Assembly: GCF_030052815.1 (NCBI RefSeq)
Contig: NC_079496.1
Location: 78,977,652 to 79,041,651 of the forward strand
From: Hevea brasiliensis
Taxonomy: Eukaryota > Streptophyta > Magnoliopsida > Malpighiales > Euphorbiaceae
Direction: 5' to 3'
Length of the DNA stretch: 64,000 bases
Part shown: one piece after another, positions 11,500 through 25,035 of the stretch
Layout of the letters: every line of letters begins with the position of its first letter
Numbering within the stretch: the first letter of the stretch is position 1
The notes under the pieces: generated by a model
Database searches by the model: none
The model's input: only the letters and a program-made list of their open reading frames with translations
Told to the model about the DNA's origin: nothing
Translations under genes and position numbers: made by a program

Positions 11500-14400
11500 T
11501 GTCACACCCTACTCCTCGTAAGATGTAACATGTTCCCGTAGTACACCTAATGAATTACCATACTTCACCTACCGGTAACCCAATAAATATACTACAAGGG
11601 ATTTTAAAACAATTTTCGTTCATTATGGAATTGTTGGGCAAAATTTTTTTTTCAATTATTAAAAACCTTTATTTAAAGTCCAAACACAAATCAACTTTTT
11701 GGATATTTAAAATCTCCACAATTTTTATAAAAATTTCGGCAGAGTGCCGTCTGTATTTTGATAAAACAGTTCTTTAAAACCTGAAAATAAAAACACTTCC
11801 AATATATTACTCAATCACAACTTCATTTGCAACCACCAAACTTCAAATCAACAACCCTGGCAACACTTCAAGTCAAAATCCAAATTTCAAATAAAAAATT
11901 AATTACTCAAAACATTTCATAAACTCATGCACATTGCATTTTAAATATTTAATTTACATTCACTATGTAATTTACAAACACAAAATCTCAAAAATAATAT
12001 TATTACAATTTTATCTATACAATTGCTCAAACTACAGAGATACATATGCATACTATCATATTTACATCAAACTAAACTACCAGGGTATAGACAATACAGT
12101 AAGAATTTCTTCAATCGTGCTCCTCTGATCATTGTGACTCACTCTCTTTGCTATGTCCTTTTCTCTATCTCATGACAAGTTAAAGCTATCGCTGAGTATA
12201 AAGATACTCAGTGGTGCACAATAAAATGTAAAATGCATAATTTAAAACATTCATGAACAATTCATAATTCAAATATTTCACAATCATATTTCAAATTTTC
12301 AAATCACATTTATAACAAATCATAATTTTCAAAGATTAACACAACACAACTTTGATCAAATAATTCAATAAAGATAGTGTTACCAATCAATAACACAACT
12401 TAGGCCATGACACAAAATTTCTGAACATGTCGTATGTACATCACGACAAGGCAAACACCCTCACTAATCGAAATCAATGAGGGAGGTGGCTAGCTAGCTA
12501 ATGAGTACTCATCCAAACTCGCCCCTCGGTGGGAAGCGGAGAGAGAGAAAGCGATCAAATATCAAACTCACCCCACAAGTGGATGAGGAACATATTAATA
12601 TTACCATGCCAAGTGTGAATTAAAACAATTTAAATCAAGTTATTCAAATATTTTATGCGAAACACAATCAATTTCTAAAGTCAAATTTTCATTCACAAGT
12701 GGCAACACCGTAGTACTTAAAATCCACAATTAACACAAAAATTTCACAATGCAAAAAATTAAACAAGCTTCATTTCAAATCTCTGTTGTAAAATAGGTAG
12801 CACAACATTCTCAAAATTCATAACAAATTAAACATATTCACAATGTATAACAAATCAATTTTCATTGTGAAAACTATAATTTATAAATTTTTGTGCACAA
12901 ACCTGATGCGAGTCGCCTATCGGCCTTGACTCACTTCCTCGAGCTCTTTCTCGGTATTCTTTTCCACTGAAACACACAGTTTCACAGTGTTTCAGTATCA
13001 TAACTTAGCATAAATTCAATAATTAATTCATAAATACTTAATTCTAGCCTAAATATGCTTAAACTAACGTTCTTGGAAATTTTCATTTCGGAGTTACTAT
13101 TCATTACACTATTCAAGTCAAATTGTTGACTTTCTAAGGCTTAATAGGTAGGGGAATTCCAACTTCACCCACATACCACATTTTGATCACCAAACTTGTT
13201 AGTTTTGGTTGTTTACTCAAATTCTAAGTCTTTTTGGCAAATTTGGTAAATTTCAATTTTGGAGCCCTAAGTTGCACTGTTCCATTGGTCACTTTATTGT
13301 TGGAATTTGACAAAACTTTCTTCATAGAAAATGTTCCCCATTGTCTTAAGTTTATTTTCCTTTTTGAATCACCCCAATTGGAGTTTTTTAGCTCAAGTTA
13401 TAGCCAAAATACTGTTACTGTTCACGTGTACTGTTCATGCTGCAGATTTTGGTTCTGGCAGATTGTTGATCCAAATTCGTTCAGCAATTTGATCAAGTTA
13501 CATCCATAATTTGGTCTAATTTTCTTCGTACAAAATGTTCTACTATGTCTTAGGTTTCCATCGGTTCAAGAATCACCTAAATCGGAGTTTTCTAGAGAGA
13601 GTTATAGCCATTGAAACTTTCCTGTTCATATGGCAAATCTGCAGTTCTACAGATTCAGTGACCCAATTTTGCTCAGTAATTTGATTGGGTTAATGGCATA
13701 ATTTGGGTTTATGTCCTTCATAAAAGTTTTAGGTCTATATCTCGTCTAACTACTGGTAAAATTTCAGGTCATTTTAACCTGCCTAGCTCGAGTTATGACC
13801 AAATGAATAAACACTATTTATTTGGTCAGTTTATACAGGGATAGACTGAGATTTTCTAACTTTGGTCAATTTGTTCACTAGGTTTTAGTCACTTTTTGGG
13901 CATGCTTCCTAAATAAAAATTGTGTCATTTAGTGCCTATTTTCATTCCCAATTAGTCCCATATTAATTGGACTTGTAAAATTTCATTTTTGGTCCCTCAA
14001 AGTTGACTTTTGGTCATGCTTCATACCCAATTTGAATTTGGCTTTGATTTAAACACTTCTAACACACTTAATTAGGTCACAAATGACCATTTTTCACTTC
14101 ACATTAGGCCAAAGACACCATTTACAAGTTTTTCACATTTTTTGTCTCTAACCCTAATGTCCAAAATCCTAATTCATGTCATTTGTTGCATTTAGCTACT
14201 TTCAAGGTCTTTAATAATAACCACTCACTAATTTAAGTTTCTAAACCCGTTTAAACCATTCAAATCATGCAGATCACCCTCCCCCTTCGTGCTGGCCGAA
14301 TTTCAGTTTGGTCCCTCAATAAATTTTCTTTCCATTTTAAGTTTATTTACAAGTTAATCAAGCTAAAAATACAACAATTAAACTAACTTCACATCTTAAA

Positions 14401-15294
14401 TCACTAACCTTGTTAGGTGTCTTTGAGCTTTCCTTTTTTCCTCTTTCTTTGATGACCAATCTCCTTCCCAAGTGACTAGAACAAGTTTTTATGAAGTTTC
14501 TATGGAAGCTATTGAGGTTTAATGAAGGATTGTAAGCTTGAGTGCAAGCTTTAATGGAGGATATCCATGGGGAAATGAGGGAGAGTGAGGGTGGCAAGGG
14601 AGAAAGGAAGAAGAAGACTTTTGGTTTTTTTGTTTTTCTTTTCTTTATTTTGTTTTTATCCTTATGAAAGACCCAAAAATCTAAATAAGTAAATAAATTA
14701 ATTTTATTCTTTATGGCATCATGCATGAGGTCATGCATGATGTCATCACCTTTTTACTTTTCCATTTTTTTTTAATTTAATTTTCTATTAGTTCTTTAAT
14801 TTAATTTTTGATTCCGAAATTTTCTTTTCTCTGATTTTATTTGATAGTTAGGTCAGGAGTCAGCTCTCGGGGTCAATTGACCAAATTGCCCCTCGCCAGT
14901 TTATCCCGGTTTATAAATAATTCAGTATTTCTTCTGGCTCCCTAACCTAATTATTTGACTGGCTTATCAGTTCTTTTTCATGATTTTCTCTTTTCCACTA
15001 TGTTTATAAGGGTCCTAAGGACCGCGGCGTCACATTTTACGGTTCAAAATTTGAGTTTAAATTGACTTCGTAGTCGTTCCCGAGAAGGTCACCCATCGCT
15101 ATGACTCTCGGCTCGTTTAACTTCTTATGTTCAGTTTTTCTTGTTTATACTTAACTAATTGGACATTACTAATTATTTATGTTTATGGTTTATCTAGTTG
15201 TCTTAAGTATGGTTCTAATCCCCTTAATTGTCCGAACCAACTCCGGTCACAGGAACAGTGAAATATGCCAGGCTATGTAAATAGGGGTGTTACA
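11500..15294 (-). mobile_element. 3' LTR (left copy) of the gag-only Tekay element
   Basis: The 3795-bp copy is bounded by TGTCACACC and GGTGTTACA on the plus strand. The polypurine tract abuts its right end. It is colinear with the right LTR, including both hairpins (12192-12211 and 12967-12995), an AGCTAGCTAGC run near 12491 and the 'cggctcg' block near 15110. It is intact and so serves as a template for measuring what the right copy has lost. ORFs at 11550-14738 are not coding. Confidence 0.92.
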
Positions 15295-15318
15295 ATTCTT
15301 CCCCCCCCCCCCCCCCCT
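15295..15318 (-). other. Polypurine tract with a 17-base G run
   Basis: Read on the minus strand, a run of 17 G followed by AAGAAT abuts the TGTAACACCCC LTR start. The PPT primes plus-strand DNA synthesis. The homopolymer is unusual: sister elements have mixed purine tracts such as AAGGAGAGGAGAAT at 60286. Confidence 0.8.
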
Positions 15319-15344
15319 AAAAATAATTTCGTCCTTGAAATTTT

Positions 15345-15615
15345 ACCTGGTATTACTCTCTGAACAGTTGTGGGTGCTGTATTCTCATGTCCTATTCATG
15401 CTCCTTAGTAGCTTCCTAGCCTGAATGATGGTTCCACAGCACTTTAACCTATACTATTTACTCATCGATTGCTCACATCGTGTGCCAAGTTTCTTATGAG
15501 CTTCTGTCATAAGTTAGATTCAAATTCATTTCAATTTTAGAAGTAAGCAAATCTGTGTGCTAGTGGATCCACTCTTTCTAGAACCTCGTATGGTCCTATG
15601 GGTGAGAACTTAGTT
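15345..15615 (-). pseudogene. Remnant of integrase C-terminus
   Basis: On the minus strand, decayed pieces match the C-terminal integrase reading seen at 59895-60251. The first is IGPYEVLERVDPLA near 15615-15560. The second, VLWNHHSG, then nonsense, then EATKEHE, runs from about 15445 to 15395 and ends RIQHPQLFRE just before the polypurine tract. The stretch between the two pieces is scrambled. This shows the element once carried pol and lost most of it. Confidence 0.7.
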
Positions 15616-16670
15616 TTACTCTTTTCTTATCAAATCTCTTGATCATTTGATGCAACCTTAAGTTTAGTTTAGAATATTTTAGTCTTTTCTTGTTATTATT
15701 TTAATAATTATTTTCCTTTATAGTGTTTTTTTTCTTAAATGACCTTGTTGGTCATTTATGAACTTCTTATCTCTTTCTTGGCTATAGGTCCATAACCTTT
15801 ATCTTACTATCTCTATTTATGACCAAGGCCTATGTGCTATTTTGCATTATCTTGTTTGCTTTTGTTTAACTTATTTCCTTCTTGATAAATAGTTCGGGAT
15901 ATCATTACGCGTCTTAAGTAAGTTGTTTGCCTTGGTGGCAAATTCTCATCTAGTATTTTTCTCATGTCTTAATGTTCTATTTATTTCTTTCTTTTTATCG
16001 ATATTCTATAGCTTATTTTGCACCAATGTGTAATCATTATTTTCTTTTGTACTAAACTATAACCTTGCAATATTCTAACTTTAGAGTTTTAAATCCCAGG
16101 TTAGAATTTTCAAACTCCTTTCTAATAAGAAAACTTTATTTCATTATAACTGTACCAAAATAGATGTCGTTTGTGACTATTCTTATCCTTGTATACTATT
16201 GGGTAGTACGTAGCTCTACACAATAAATCCCAAGTCAGTACTATAATCTACAGCTTACAGTACAAACATTAAGAATATTTCATACTTACTACGATACATC
16301 CCAATATATTAAACTTCCCTATATCTTATTTCTTTCAAATCCACTAATTTCTTAAACTTATTTTGATTATGGTACCCACTGACATCTATCAGCAGTGATA
16401 CCTTTACCCACATCTAAGGTAGCTATATTACTATAACTTACTTTTAGGTTCTCTTACCTTACCTAATTAGGCTTACTAATTAACTTTACAAATTCTTGTG
16501 TGCTAGCAAATACTTTTTATTAACAAACTCTTCCAAAATTAATTTTAAAAAGACTAGTCACTAACATATCAAAATTATTATTATTATTTTTTTTAATACA
16601 TAGTCATATCTTAGTCATGAATCGAGAAAATACCAGCAACCATGTTAGAAGTTTCATCCTCATTCCTCTG
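15616..16670. other. AT-rich internal stretch without genes
   Basis: The stretch is strongly AT-biased and low-complexity, with no ORF of note and no recognisable pol motif in either direction. It occupies the place where protease, RT and RNase H should be. At its right end a few codons of the gag-protease linker (NMVAGIFSIHD) remain on the minus strand beyond the gag stop. It may be pol decayed past recognition or unrelated filler. Confidence 0.5.
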
Positions 16671-17899
16671 TCACATAGTATATACTCTCACTGGAGCATC
16701 ACCTTGTCCTAGTTGATTCACAGTACTCTGACTTCCAAGTGTACTACCCCTACCTCTGCCTCTGTCTCTACCAACTGCTGGTGAACTCTTCGGGGTAGAA
16801 ACTTGAGCTGATCCTTTTGACGTGGTAAATGATCCATAACGGCATGGACTTATGCAATCTTTAGCAAAATGACCAGTCCCTCCACAATTGAAGCATGCTC
16901 CTACAGCTCTATAACATACTCCACTATGTGGTTTACCACAAGTCTCGCAAAGTCGATCCGACAGTGTTTTTCTACGTGTCTGTTGAGTTTGCTGATCGAA
17001 TTGGGATGGTTTCTGTCCAGAAGATCTACCTCTACCTGATTGGCGTGAGCTAGACTCTCCAAAATTTTTTCTTTTCCCAGAGCCACTATCAATAGCTTGG
17101 CCAGTAACCTTTTCAGTTTTTTCTATCTCTTGTGTACTCTTTTTCACTGCCCATTCTGATTCTATCCTTTCCAGTTCCAGGGCCTGTGAAATCAATTCAG
17201 AAAAATTCTGGTGTCTGAATCCTACCACTTGCATTCTCAAGCTAGGCCTCAACCTAGCCTCAAATCTCTTACACCAGTCTCTGGGGGTGGAAACTAAGCT
17301 TCCAGCATAATGGTTAGCCTTGAAAAGTCCCGCTCATACTCTGCTACAGTTCTATCCCCTTGCTTCAAACTTAAAAACTCTTGCAGCTTCATATTTACAT
17401 AAGTATCGGGGACCCATTTTTGCCGAAATTCCCTTAAAAAGTCTGCCCATGTGAGGACTGGTGGCTCTACCAGACTGTAGGGGATGGTCTTCCACCACTC
17501 ATATGCATCTCCGTGCAGAAGTGATACTAAATATTCAAACTTCAACTCTTCAGCACACTGTAATTTTCTGAAAACCCGTTCCATCCTCTCTAACCACTGT
17601 TCTGCTTCCAGTGGATCCACTGTTCCTTTGAATTCTATAGCCCCAAATTTCATTAACTTCTCATATTGCCGAGCCGGTGACTGTGGTTGTGCTACAGGTG
17701 TTTGCATCTGAGCTTGGGGTAGCACACTTCTCGCCATTTGTTGAAAGAATACAGCCATCTGCTGTGCAAACTGAGCAGGGAACTGTGGTGCTTGAGGAGG
17801 AGCTGGAGTGGCTGACCCACTCACATTCTGGAGTGCTGGGGCTTCTCCTTGAGCCTCAACCTCAACATATTGCTCTACGGAATGATCTCCCCCTTCCAT
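16671..17899 (-). pseudogene. Tekay-type gag with one frameshift
   Basis: The start at 17899 (MEGGDHSVEQ) is preferred over an in-frame ATG 14 codons upstream because the homologous gag at 63816 starts at the same place. The capsid-type retrotransposon gag region runs from GAIEFKGTVDPLEAEQWLER to GDRTVAEYERDFSRLTIM. A frameshift lies between 17294 and 17252, after which the reading continues through a basic, serine-rich stretch to the CCHC zinc knuckle CFNCGGTGHFAKDC near 16880-16839. It ends VRVYTM. In full elements the reading continues into protease, but here a stop follows. The product would be a capsid-nucleocapsid protein. Confidence 0.85.
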
Positions 17900-18061
17900 T
17901 CCATTTTCCAGAAGTTTTCTACTCTCTGAGAACAAACACAAGGAGGTTGACCTCCGTTAGTGCATATTCACGATGTAAATATGTCATATGTATCAAACAT
18001 TTGAGCAGTTGTATTTACCTACAAAATATTTCAAATTCACAGTTCAAAATTTATTTTAAAA

Positions 18062-18077
18062 CCTGGCTCTGATACCA
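18062..18077 (-). other. Primer-binding site, initiator tRNA-Met type
   Basis: The minus strand reads TGGTATCAGAGCCAGG, the standard plant PBS complementary to the 3' end of initiator tRNA-Met. It lies seven bases inside the 5' LTR end. It fixes the element orientation as minus. Confidence 0.9.
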
Positions 18078-18084
18078 CTAAACA

Positions 18085-21000
18085 TGTCACACCCTACTCC
18101 TCGTAAGATGTAACATGTTCCTGTAGTACACCTAATGAATTACCGTACTTCACCTACTGGTAACCCATTAAATATACTACAAGGGATTTTAAAACAATTT
18201 TCGTTCATTATGGAATTGGTGGGTAAAATTTTCTTTTCAATTATTAAAAACCTTTATTTAAAGTCCAAACACAAATCAAATTTTTGGATATTTAAAATCT
18301 CTACAATTTTTACAAAAATTTCGGCAGAGTGCCGTCTGTATTTTGAGAAAATAGTTCTTCAAAACCTGAAAATAAAAACACTTCCAATATATTACTCAAT
18401 CACAACTTCATTTGCAGCCACCAAACTTCAAATCAACAACCCTGGCAACACTTCAACTCAAAATCCAAATTTCAAATCAAAAATTAATTACTCAAAACAT
18501 TTCATAAACTCATGCATATTGCATTTTAAATATTTAATTTACATTCACTATGTAATTTACAAACACAAAATCTCAAAAATAATATTATTACAATTTTATC
18601 TGTACAACTGCTCAAACTACAGAGATACATATGCATACTATCATATTTACATCAAACTAAACTACTAGGGTATAGACAATACCATATAGAATTTCTTCAA
18701 CCGTGCTCCTCTCTGACTGTAGTAGCTCACTCTACTACTATGTCCTTTTCTCTATCTGCGACAGCAAGTTAAAGCTATCGCTGAGTATAAAGATACTCCG
18801 TGGTGCACAATAAAACGTAAAATGTATAATTTAAAACATTCATGAACAATTCATAATTCAAATATTTCACAATCATATTTCAAATTTTCAAATCACATTT
18901 ATAACAAATCATAATTTTCAAAGATTAACACAACACAACTTTGATCAAATAATTTAATAAAGATAGTGTTGCCAATCAATAACACAACTTAGGCCATGAC
19001 ACAAAATTTTCGAACATGCCGTGTGTACATCACGACAAGGCAAACACCCTCACTAATCGAAATCAATGAGAGAGGTGGCTAGCTAGCTAATGAGTACTCA
19101 TCCAAACTCGCCCCTCAGACTGGGAAGCCAGAGAGAGAGGAAACTGATCAAATATCAAACTCACCCCACAAGTGGATGAGGAACATATTAATATTTCCAT
19201 GCCAAGTGTGAATTAAAACAATTTAAATCAAGTTTTTCAAATATTTTATGCGAAACACAATCAATTTCTAAAGTCAAATTTTTATTCACAAGTGGCAATA
19301 CTGTAGTACTTAAAACCCACAATTAACACAAAAATTTCACAATGCAGAAAATTAAACAAGCTTCATTTCAAATCTCCATTGTAAAATAGGTAGCACAACA
19401 TTCTCAAAATTCATAATAAATTAAACATATTCACAATGTATAACGAATCAATTTTCATTGTGAAAACTATAATTTATAAATTTTTGTACACAAACCTGAT
19501 ACGAGTCGCCTATCGGCCTTGACTCAATTCCTGGGGTTCTTTTTCGGTGTTCTTTTCTTCTGAAACACACAGTTTCACAGTGTTTCAGTATCATAACTTA
19601 GCATAAATCCAATAATTAATTCATAAATACTTAATTCTAGCCCAAATATGCTTAAACTAATGTTCTTGGAAATTTTTATTTCGGAGTTACTATTCATTAT
19701 ACTATTCAAGTCAAATTGTTGACTTTCTAAGGCTTAATAGGTAGGGGAATTCCAACTTTACCCACATACCACATTTTGGTCACCAAACTTGTTGGTTTTG
19801 GTTGTTTACTCAAATTTTAAGTCTTTTAGGCAAATTTGGTAAATTTCAGTTTTGGAGCCCTAAGTTGCACTGTTCCATTGATCACTTTACTGTTGGAATT
19901 TGGCAAAACTTTCTTCATAGAAAATGTTTCCCATTGTCTTAAGTTTATTTTCCTTTTTGAATCATCCCAATTGGAGTTTTTTAGCTCAAGTTATAGCCAA
20001 AATACAGTTACTGTTCACGTGAACTGTTCATGCTGCAGATTTTGGTTCTGGTAGATTATCAATCCAATTTTGTTCAGTAATTTGATCAAGTTACATCCAT
20101 AATTTGGTCTAATTTTCTGCATACAAAATTTTCTACTATGTCTTAGGTTTCCATCGGTTCAAGAATCACCTAAATCGGAGTTTTCTAGAGAGAGTTATAG
20201 CCATTGAAACTTCACTGTTCATATGGCAAATCTGCAGTTCTGCAGATTTAGTGACCCAACTTTGCTTAGTAATTTGATTGGGTTAATGGCATAATTTGGG
20301 TTTGTGTCCTTCATGAAAGTTTTAGGTCTATATCTCATCTAACTACTGGTAAAATTTCAGGTCATTTTAACCTACCTAGCTCAAGTTATGACCAAATGAA
20401 CCAACACTGTTTATTTGGTCAGTTTATACAGGGACAGACTGACATTTTCTAACTTTGGTCAATTTGTTCACTAGGTTTTAGTCACTTTTTGAGCATGCTT
20501 CCTAAATGAAAATTGTGTCATTTAGTGCCTATTTTCATTCCCAATTGGTCCCATATTAATTGGACTTGTAAAATTTCATTTCAGGTCCCTCAAAGTTGAC
20601 TTTTGGTCATACTTTATACCCAATCCGAATTTGGCTTTGATTTAAACACTTCTAACACACATAATTAGGTCACAAATGACCATTTTTCACTTCACATTAG
20701 GTCAAAGACACCATTTACAAGTTTTTCACATTTTTGGTCTCTAACCCTAATGTCCAAAACCCTAATTCATGTCATTTGTTGCATTTAGCTACTTTCAAGG
20801 TCTTTAATCATAACCACTCACTAATTTAAGTTTCTTAACCCGTTTAAACCATTCAAATCATGCAAATCACCCTCCCCCTTCCTGCTGGCCGAATTTCAGT
20901 TTGGTCCCTCAATAAATTTTCTTTCCATTTTAAGTTTATTTACAAGTTAATCAAGCTAAAATTGCAACAATTAAACTAACTTCACATCTTAAATCACTAA

Positions 21001-21121
21001 CCTTGTTAGGTGTCTTTAAGCTTTCCATTTTTCCTCTTTCTTTGATGACCAATCTCCTTCCCAAGTGACTAGAACAAGTTTTTATAAAGTTTCTATGGAA
21101 GCTATTGAGGCTTAATGAAGG
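18085..21121 (-). mobile_element. 5' LTR (right copy) of the gag-only element, first piece
   Basis: The piece begins TGTCACACCCTACTCC next to the PBS and is colinear with 11500-14526, with scattered substitutions. It stops after 'ggcttaatgaag', where the LTR of another Tekay element begins. About 260 bases of this LTR, matching 14527-14788 of the left copy, are absent from the window. Confidence 0.9.
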
Positions 21122-24100
21122 TGTGACACCCCTTACCCGTATACAATATACCCGAGTAAGTAATGCCACACGGTGTACCGGCACACTCTAATATACCTTA
21201 ATTAATTTATATCATGCTTTTGCATATAATTTATGAAATATACTTTATTTAAGCCATTTAGCAAAATTTTTATTTTTTTGAGGTTCCGAAAATTTTATAG
21301 AAAATCCGGCGGAGTATCGGCTAAAAATGGAGAAAACAGTTCTTCGAAACCTGTTAAAAACACTTCCAATAAACAAATTCATTCATTCCCAACTCCAATA
21401 TCATCACAAAACTCAATATCAAGATCTCAACAATTTTTCAATTTCAGGTCTCAACAACCTTTTCATTTCTCAAACATCCCTTTCTCAGGGTTCTCATATA
21501 TAAACAACAATTAAATACTCAAATTACTTCCATACATAACCATAAATCTTTATTATTTACATGAACCTCAAAATACATTACATAAATCCCAAATACATAT
21601 GAGAAAATAAAAATTTAATTACAAAATGACAAAATGACATCTAGTGTCCTACCAATGCACTGCAGGTGACGAGGTGACATGGACACTGTGCAGAACTGCA
21701 GGATGGACTCACCCAGTCTGTGGTCTACTGGGCTCACGATCGGGATCTCCAGTACCTACGCATGGCAAAAGCAACGCGCTAAGCAATAATGCTTAGTGGT
21801 GCAATAATATAATAGAAGAAAATAGCAAGAAAATGAATGTGTATAGAATGTGTATGCTTTCTTTGTTTGGTATTGGTATAACCATTATTTCGTTAACTTT
21901 GTTCACTTTTATTCATTTGGTTGCCCCAAGTAAACCTACACTAGACGACTGGACTGGATAATGGGTAAACTGGCACTGGGTACCTAGTACCTCGGGCCGT
22001 CACACCATCGGTCACATATGCATCTCCCGGTGTGCAACAGAACAGCTAATAAGCTGTAAATAATATCAGGCACAAGGCCAAGTCTCAATACAAAGTCAGA
22101 ATGGCTACAAGCCATGAAATCACAGAATGGCATATTGCCATGTGCAGTACCGCTAACTGAACCCTATTGGCAGGCCAAACTATCCAAACCAATCTTGTTA
22201 GGTATACTAGGGCATTTGAAACTTTTAAATTCTTCAATTTGTGAATTTCAAATTTTTAGTGTCACTATTCATCTTATTGGTCAACAAAAATGTTGACTTT
22301 TAGAATAAAAATATGTACATTGACTTTGGCACTCCCAACATACCATATTTGGCATTCCAAACTTGTTGGCATTAAGCATTTATACCATTTCATAGTTTAA
22401 ACCAACACAAGCAGAATTTTCAGTTTTTGTGAGTCAACTTCACTGTTCCATTGGACACTGTTGCTGTGGGAATTTGAAGAAATGTAAAACATGAAAGTTG
22501 TTCCTTATTTTGTCTAGTTGAATTTCCTTTTTTGAATCACTCCATTTGGAGTTTTGTAGCTCCAAATATGGTCCAAAAACCACAGCTGGCCGGATTACCA
22601 TTCTGCAGAAATTACCATATCTATAGTAACATGAACAGTGACTTCCACTGCCATTTGGGTTAGGTTCTGGCCATAATTTGGGGTAGGTTCCTTCATGAAA
22701 ATTGTTTGTATATGTCTTAACTTGTTGCTGTAAACATTTCAGGTCAATTGACCAAATCTAAAGTGAGTTATGGCCAAATGAACAGTTACTGTTCATTTGG
22801 TCAATTCTGCAGAATCAGTTTCAGGGTATCCGGATTGGGGCCAAGTTTTGGTCCTCTTGCTTTGGTCTTTTGGGTATGGTTTCTTCAGCAAAAATGTGCC
22901 ATTATAAGCCTAGTTTCATGTCCAATTGGCCAAACACCAATTGGACTAACACAGCCAAAGTTATGGCAGTGCAAGTGGACTGAATTTTCAGTCCTTCTGC
23001 TGCTGTCCTAGGGCAGCCTGCAACTTCACTTTGCAATCCGATTTTTCAGTCCATTTGATGGTCAACTTACCTAAAATGGTCACTAATTGACCATTAAAAT
23101 GTGCTCTAACAATTTCCTAAACCAAATCAATTTTTCACTCCCCAAAACCCTAATTCAAATTCATGATTTATGCCATTTACCTTAGTTAGCTACTAATGCA
23201 TTACTCATATGTTTATAACTTCAAACATGGTTTCTATTTCACTTCAAGCTCATCAAAAACACTCCTACATATTCCTTTACTAGGGTAGCCGAAATTCAAG
23301 TGCTCATACACATAGGTTTTTGTTCATTTAAATTACAAGTCTTACTAAGTTCAAGTCCAAAATCATGAAATTTAAGAGTTTTATGTTTATAGTTGCACTA
23401 ACCTTGAATGGGCAGAATTTCCAAAGCCCCAAACTTCACTTTCTTTCCTCTTGTTGGCTACCAAAAGCTTGTTTAAGGTGTGGGGTAAAATTTTAATGAA
23501 GAGAGGTTAGAGAAATATGGTGGAAATGATGGAAATCTAAAGCTTGAAAAAGCTTCAATGGAGGGTGGCTATGGAATGGGTTTCGGTTGGCTTTTGGGGG
23601 AAGGATGGCTGCTGCAATTTTTTCTTATTTTGGTCTTCTTTTATCTCTTTTAATAGTTAGTCAAATGATAGCTCAATTGTGATTGGTCATAATTTATAAA
23701 TGACATCATCAAGATGTCATAAATGAGCTTTTCTTTGATTTTTCTTTTCTTTTCATCACTACTCAATTTCAATTTAATTTCTAGTAATATTTATTCATAT
23801 TTTATGTCATATTAATTATTTACTCAACTGGACAAGTCGGCCAAAAATCACCGCTGAAGGCGAAATGACCAAAATGCCCTCCGTTTGGCTGAACGGGTCA
23901 AAATTGTCTGTACCGATTGAAAATTTTTTCTAGGTATTTTCTTGGCATTCTAATGCCATGGAAACCTCAATAACCCTTCTCTGGAGTCCCAAAAATTATT
24001 TTATAATTTTTCCCCCGGGTCTAGGGCTCCTCGTTGCGAGAACCGCAACTTCCCTCTGGTTACCCATCGCTAGGGCACCGGCTCGTTTAACTTGGTTGTA

Positions 24101-24262
24101 TTTTATTTCTAAAATTTTTACTAAATTTTTCTTATTAATATTTGAGTTAATTATGGTTCCTGACTTTAGTTTAAATATTTTTCCGGACGTTCTAGCTGTC
24201 CGAACCGACACCGGTCACCGGAACAGTAGGATGTACGGAGTGGTTACCGGGAGGGTGTTACA
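21122..24262 (-). mobile_element. 3' LTR of the truncated Tekay element
   Basis: The 3141-bp LTR starts TGTGACACCCC and ends GAGGGTGTTACA on the plus strand. It belongs to the same family as the LTR beginning at 47425: both share the 'ccctagacccgggggaaaa' block and the 'aaacggagggcattttggtcat' block on the coding strand. Hairpin I is present at 21779-21796 with the CTAAGC/GCTTAG stem. ORFs at 21233-24506 on the plus strand are not coding. Confidence 0.9.
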
Positions 24263-24280
24263 ACTCTTCCCCTCTAATTT
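24263..24280 (-). other. Polypurine tract of the truncated Tekay element
   Basis: The minus strand reads AAATTAGAGGGGAAGAGT and is followed directly by the TGTAACACCCTCCC LTR start. Confidence 0.8.
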
Positions 24281-25035
24281 AAATTTCGTCCTTGAAATTT
24301 ACCTGATACAAACAGTTGAGGAAACTGTTGCCTCATCGTCTCTTCACTTTCCCAAGTTGCCTCCTCGGTGTTGTGGTGCCTCCAAAGCACTTTCACCAAT
24401 GGAATCTGCTTGTTCCTCAATTCTTTTACTTCCCGAGCTAGGATCCGTAGAGGTTCTTCGTCATATGTCAAATCTGGCTGTATTTCAATTTTTTCTCTGG
24501 AGATGACATGTGAAGGATCTGAGCGGTATCTTCTGAGCATAGACACGTGGAACACATTGTGTATCTTGTCCAGCTCTGGTGGTAAAGCTAGCCTATAGGC
24601 TACTGGACCCACACGTTCAATGACTTCATATGGGCCAATGAACCTAGGGCTTAACTTACCTTTCCTTCCAAACCTCAATACTTTCTTCCATGGTGACACC
24701 TTGAGGAACACTTTGTCGCCAAACCCATATTCTATTTCTTTCCTCTTCAGGTCGGTATAAGATTTCTGTCTGTCTGAGGCAACCTTTAAGTTGGCTTTGA
24801 TTGATTTCACCTTCTCCTCAGCCTGTTTCACCAGATCTGGCCCTACCAGTTTTTCTTCCCCCAATTCAGTCCAGCATACTGGAGTTCTACATTTTCTCCC
24901 ATACAGCGCTTCATACGGGGCCATTTGGATACTAGCTTGGTAGCTATTGTTGTATGCAAATTCTGCCAGTGGGAGGTATCTATCCCAACTTCCCTCAAAC
25001 TCAATGACACAACTCCTCAGCATATCCTCAAGGAC
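24274..25035 (-). pseudogene. Tekay integrase core end, C-terminal domain and chromodomain-like tail
   Basis: The reading starts with VLEDMLRSC at 25035. It continues through the last part of the integrase core (LAEFAYNNSYQASIQMAPYE, then LYGRKC) and the GPY/F-type module, RFIGPYEVIERVGPVAYRLA near 24640. The final 60 residues (PLRILAREVKELRNK, then VKVLWRHHNTEEATWE, then PQLF) form the truncated chromodomain typical of chromoviral integrases, which is thought to guide insertion into heterochromatin. This piece has no internal stop. It is separated from the upstream core by the candidate intron at 25036-25109. Confidence 0.88.

Noticed and set aside
14358..14738. 126-codon minus-strand ORF with a lysine-rich stretch, repeated in part at 20951-21184
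   Set aside because: It lies in the LTR and is shared only because the LTR copies are homologous; the right copy is interrupted by another element. No domain is recognised.
18062..18077. tRNA gene fragment
   Set aside because: Only the 3'-complement of initiator tRNA-Met is present, at the exact PBS position; no cloverleaf. The same holds for 29190 and 63635.
23958..24506. 182-codon plus-strand ORF
   Set aside because: It overlaps LTR sequence and the antisense of a clear integrase reading, so it is a shadow.
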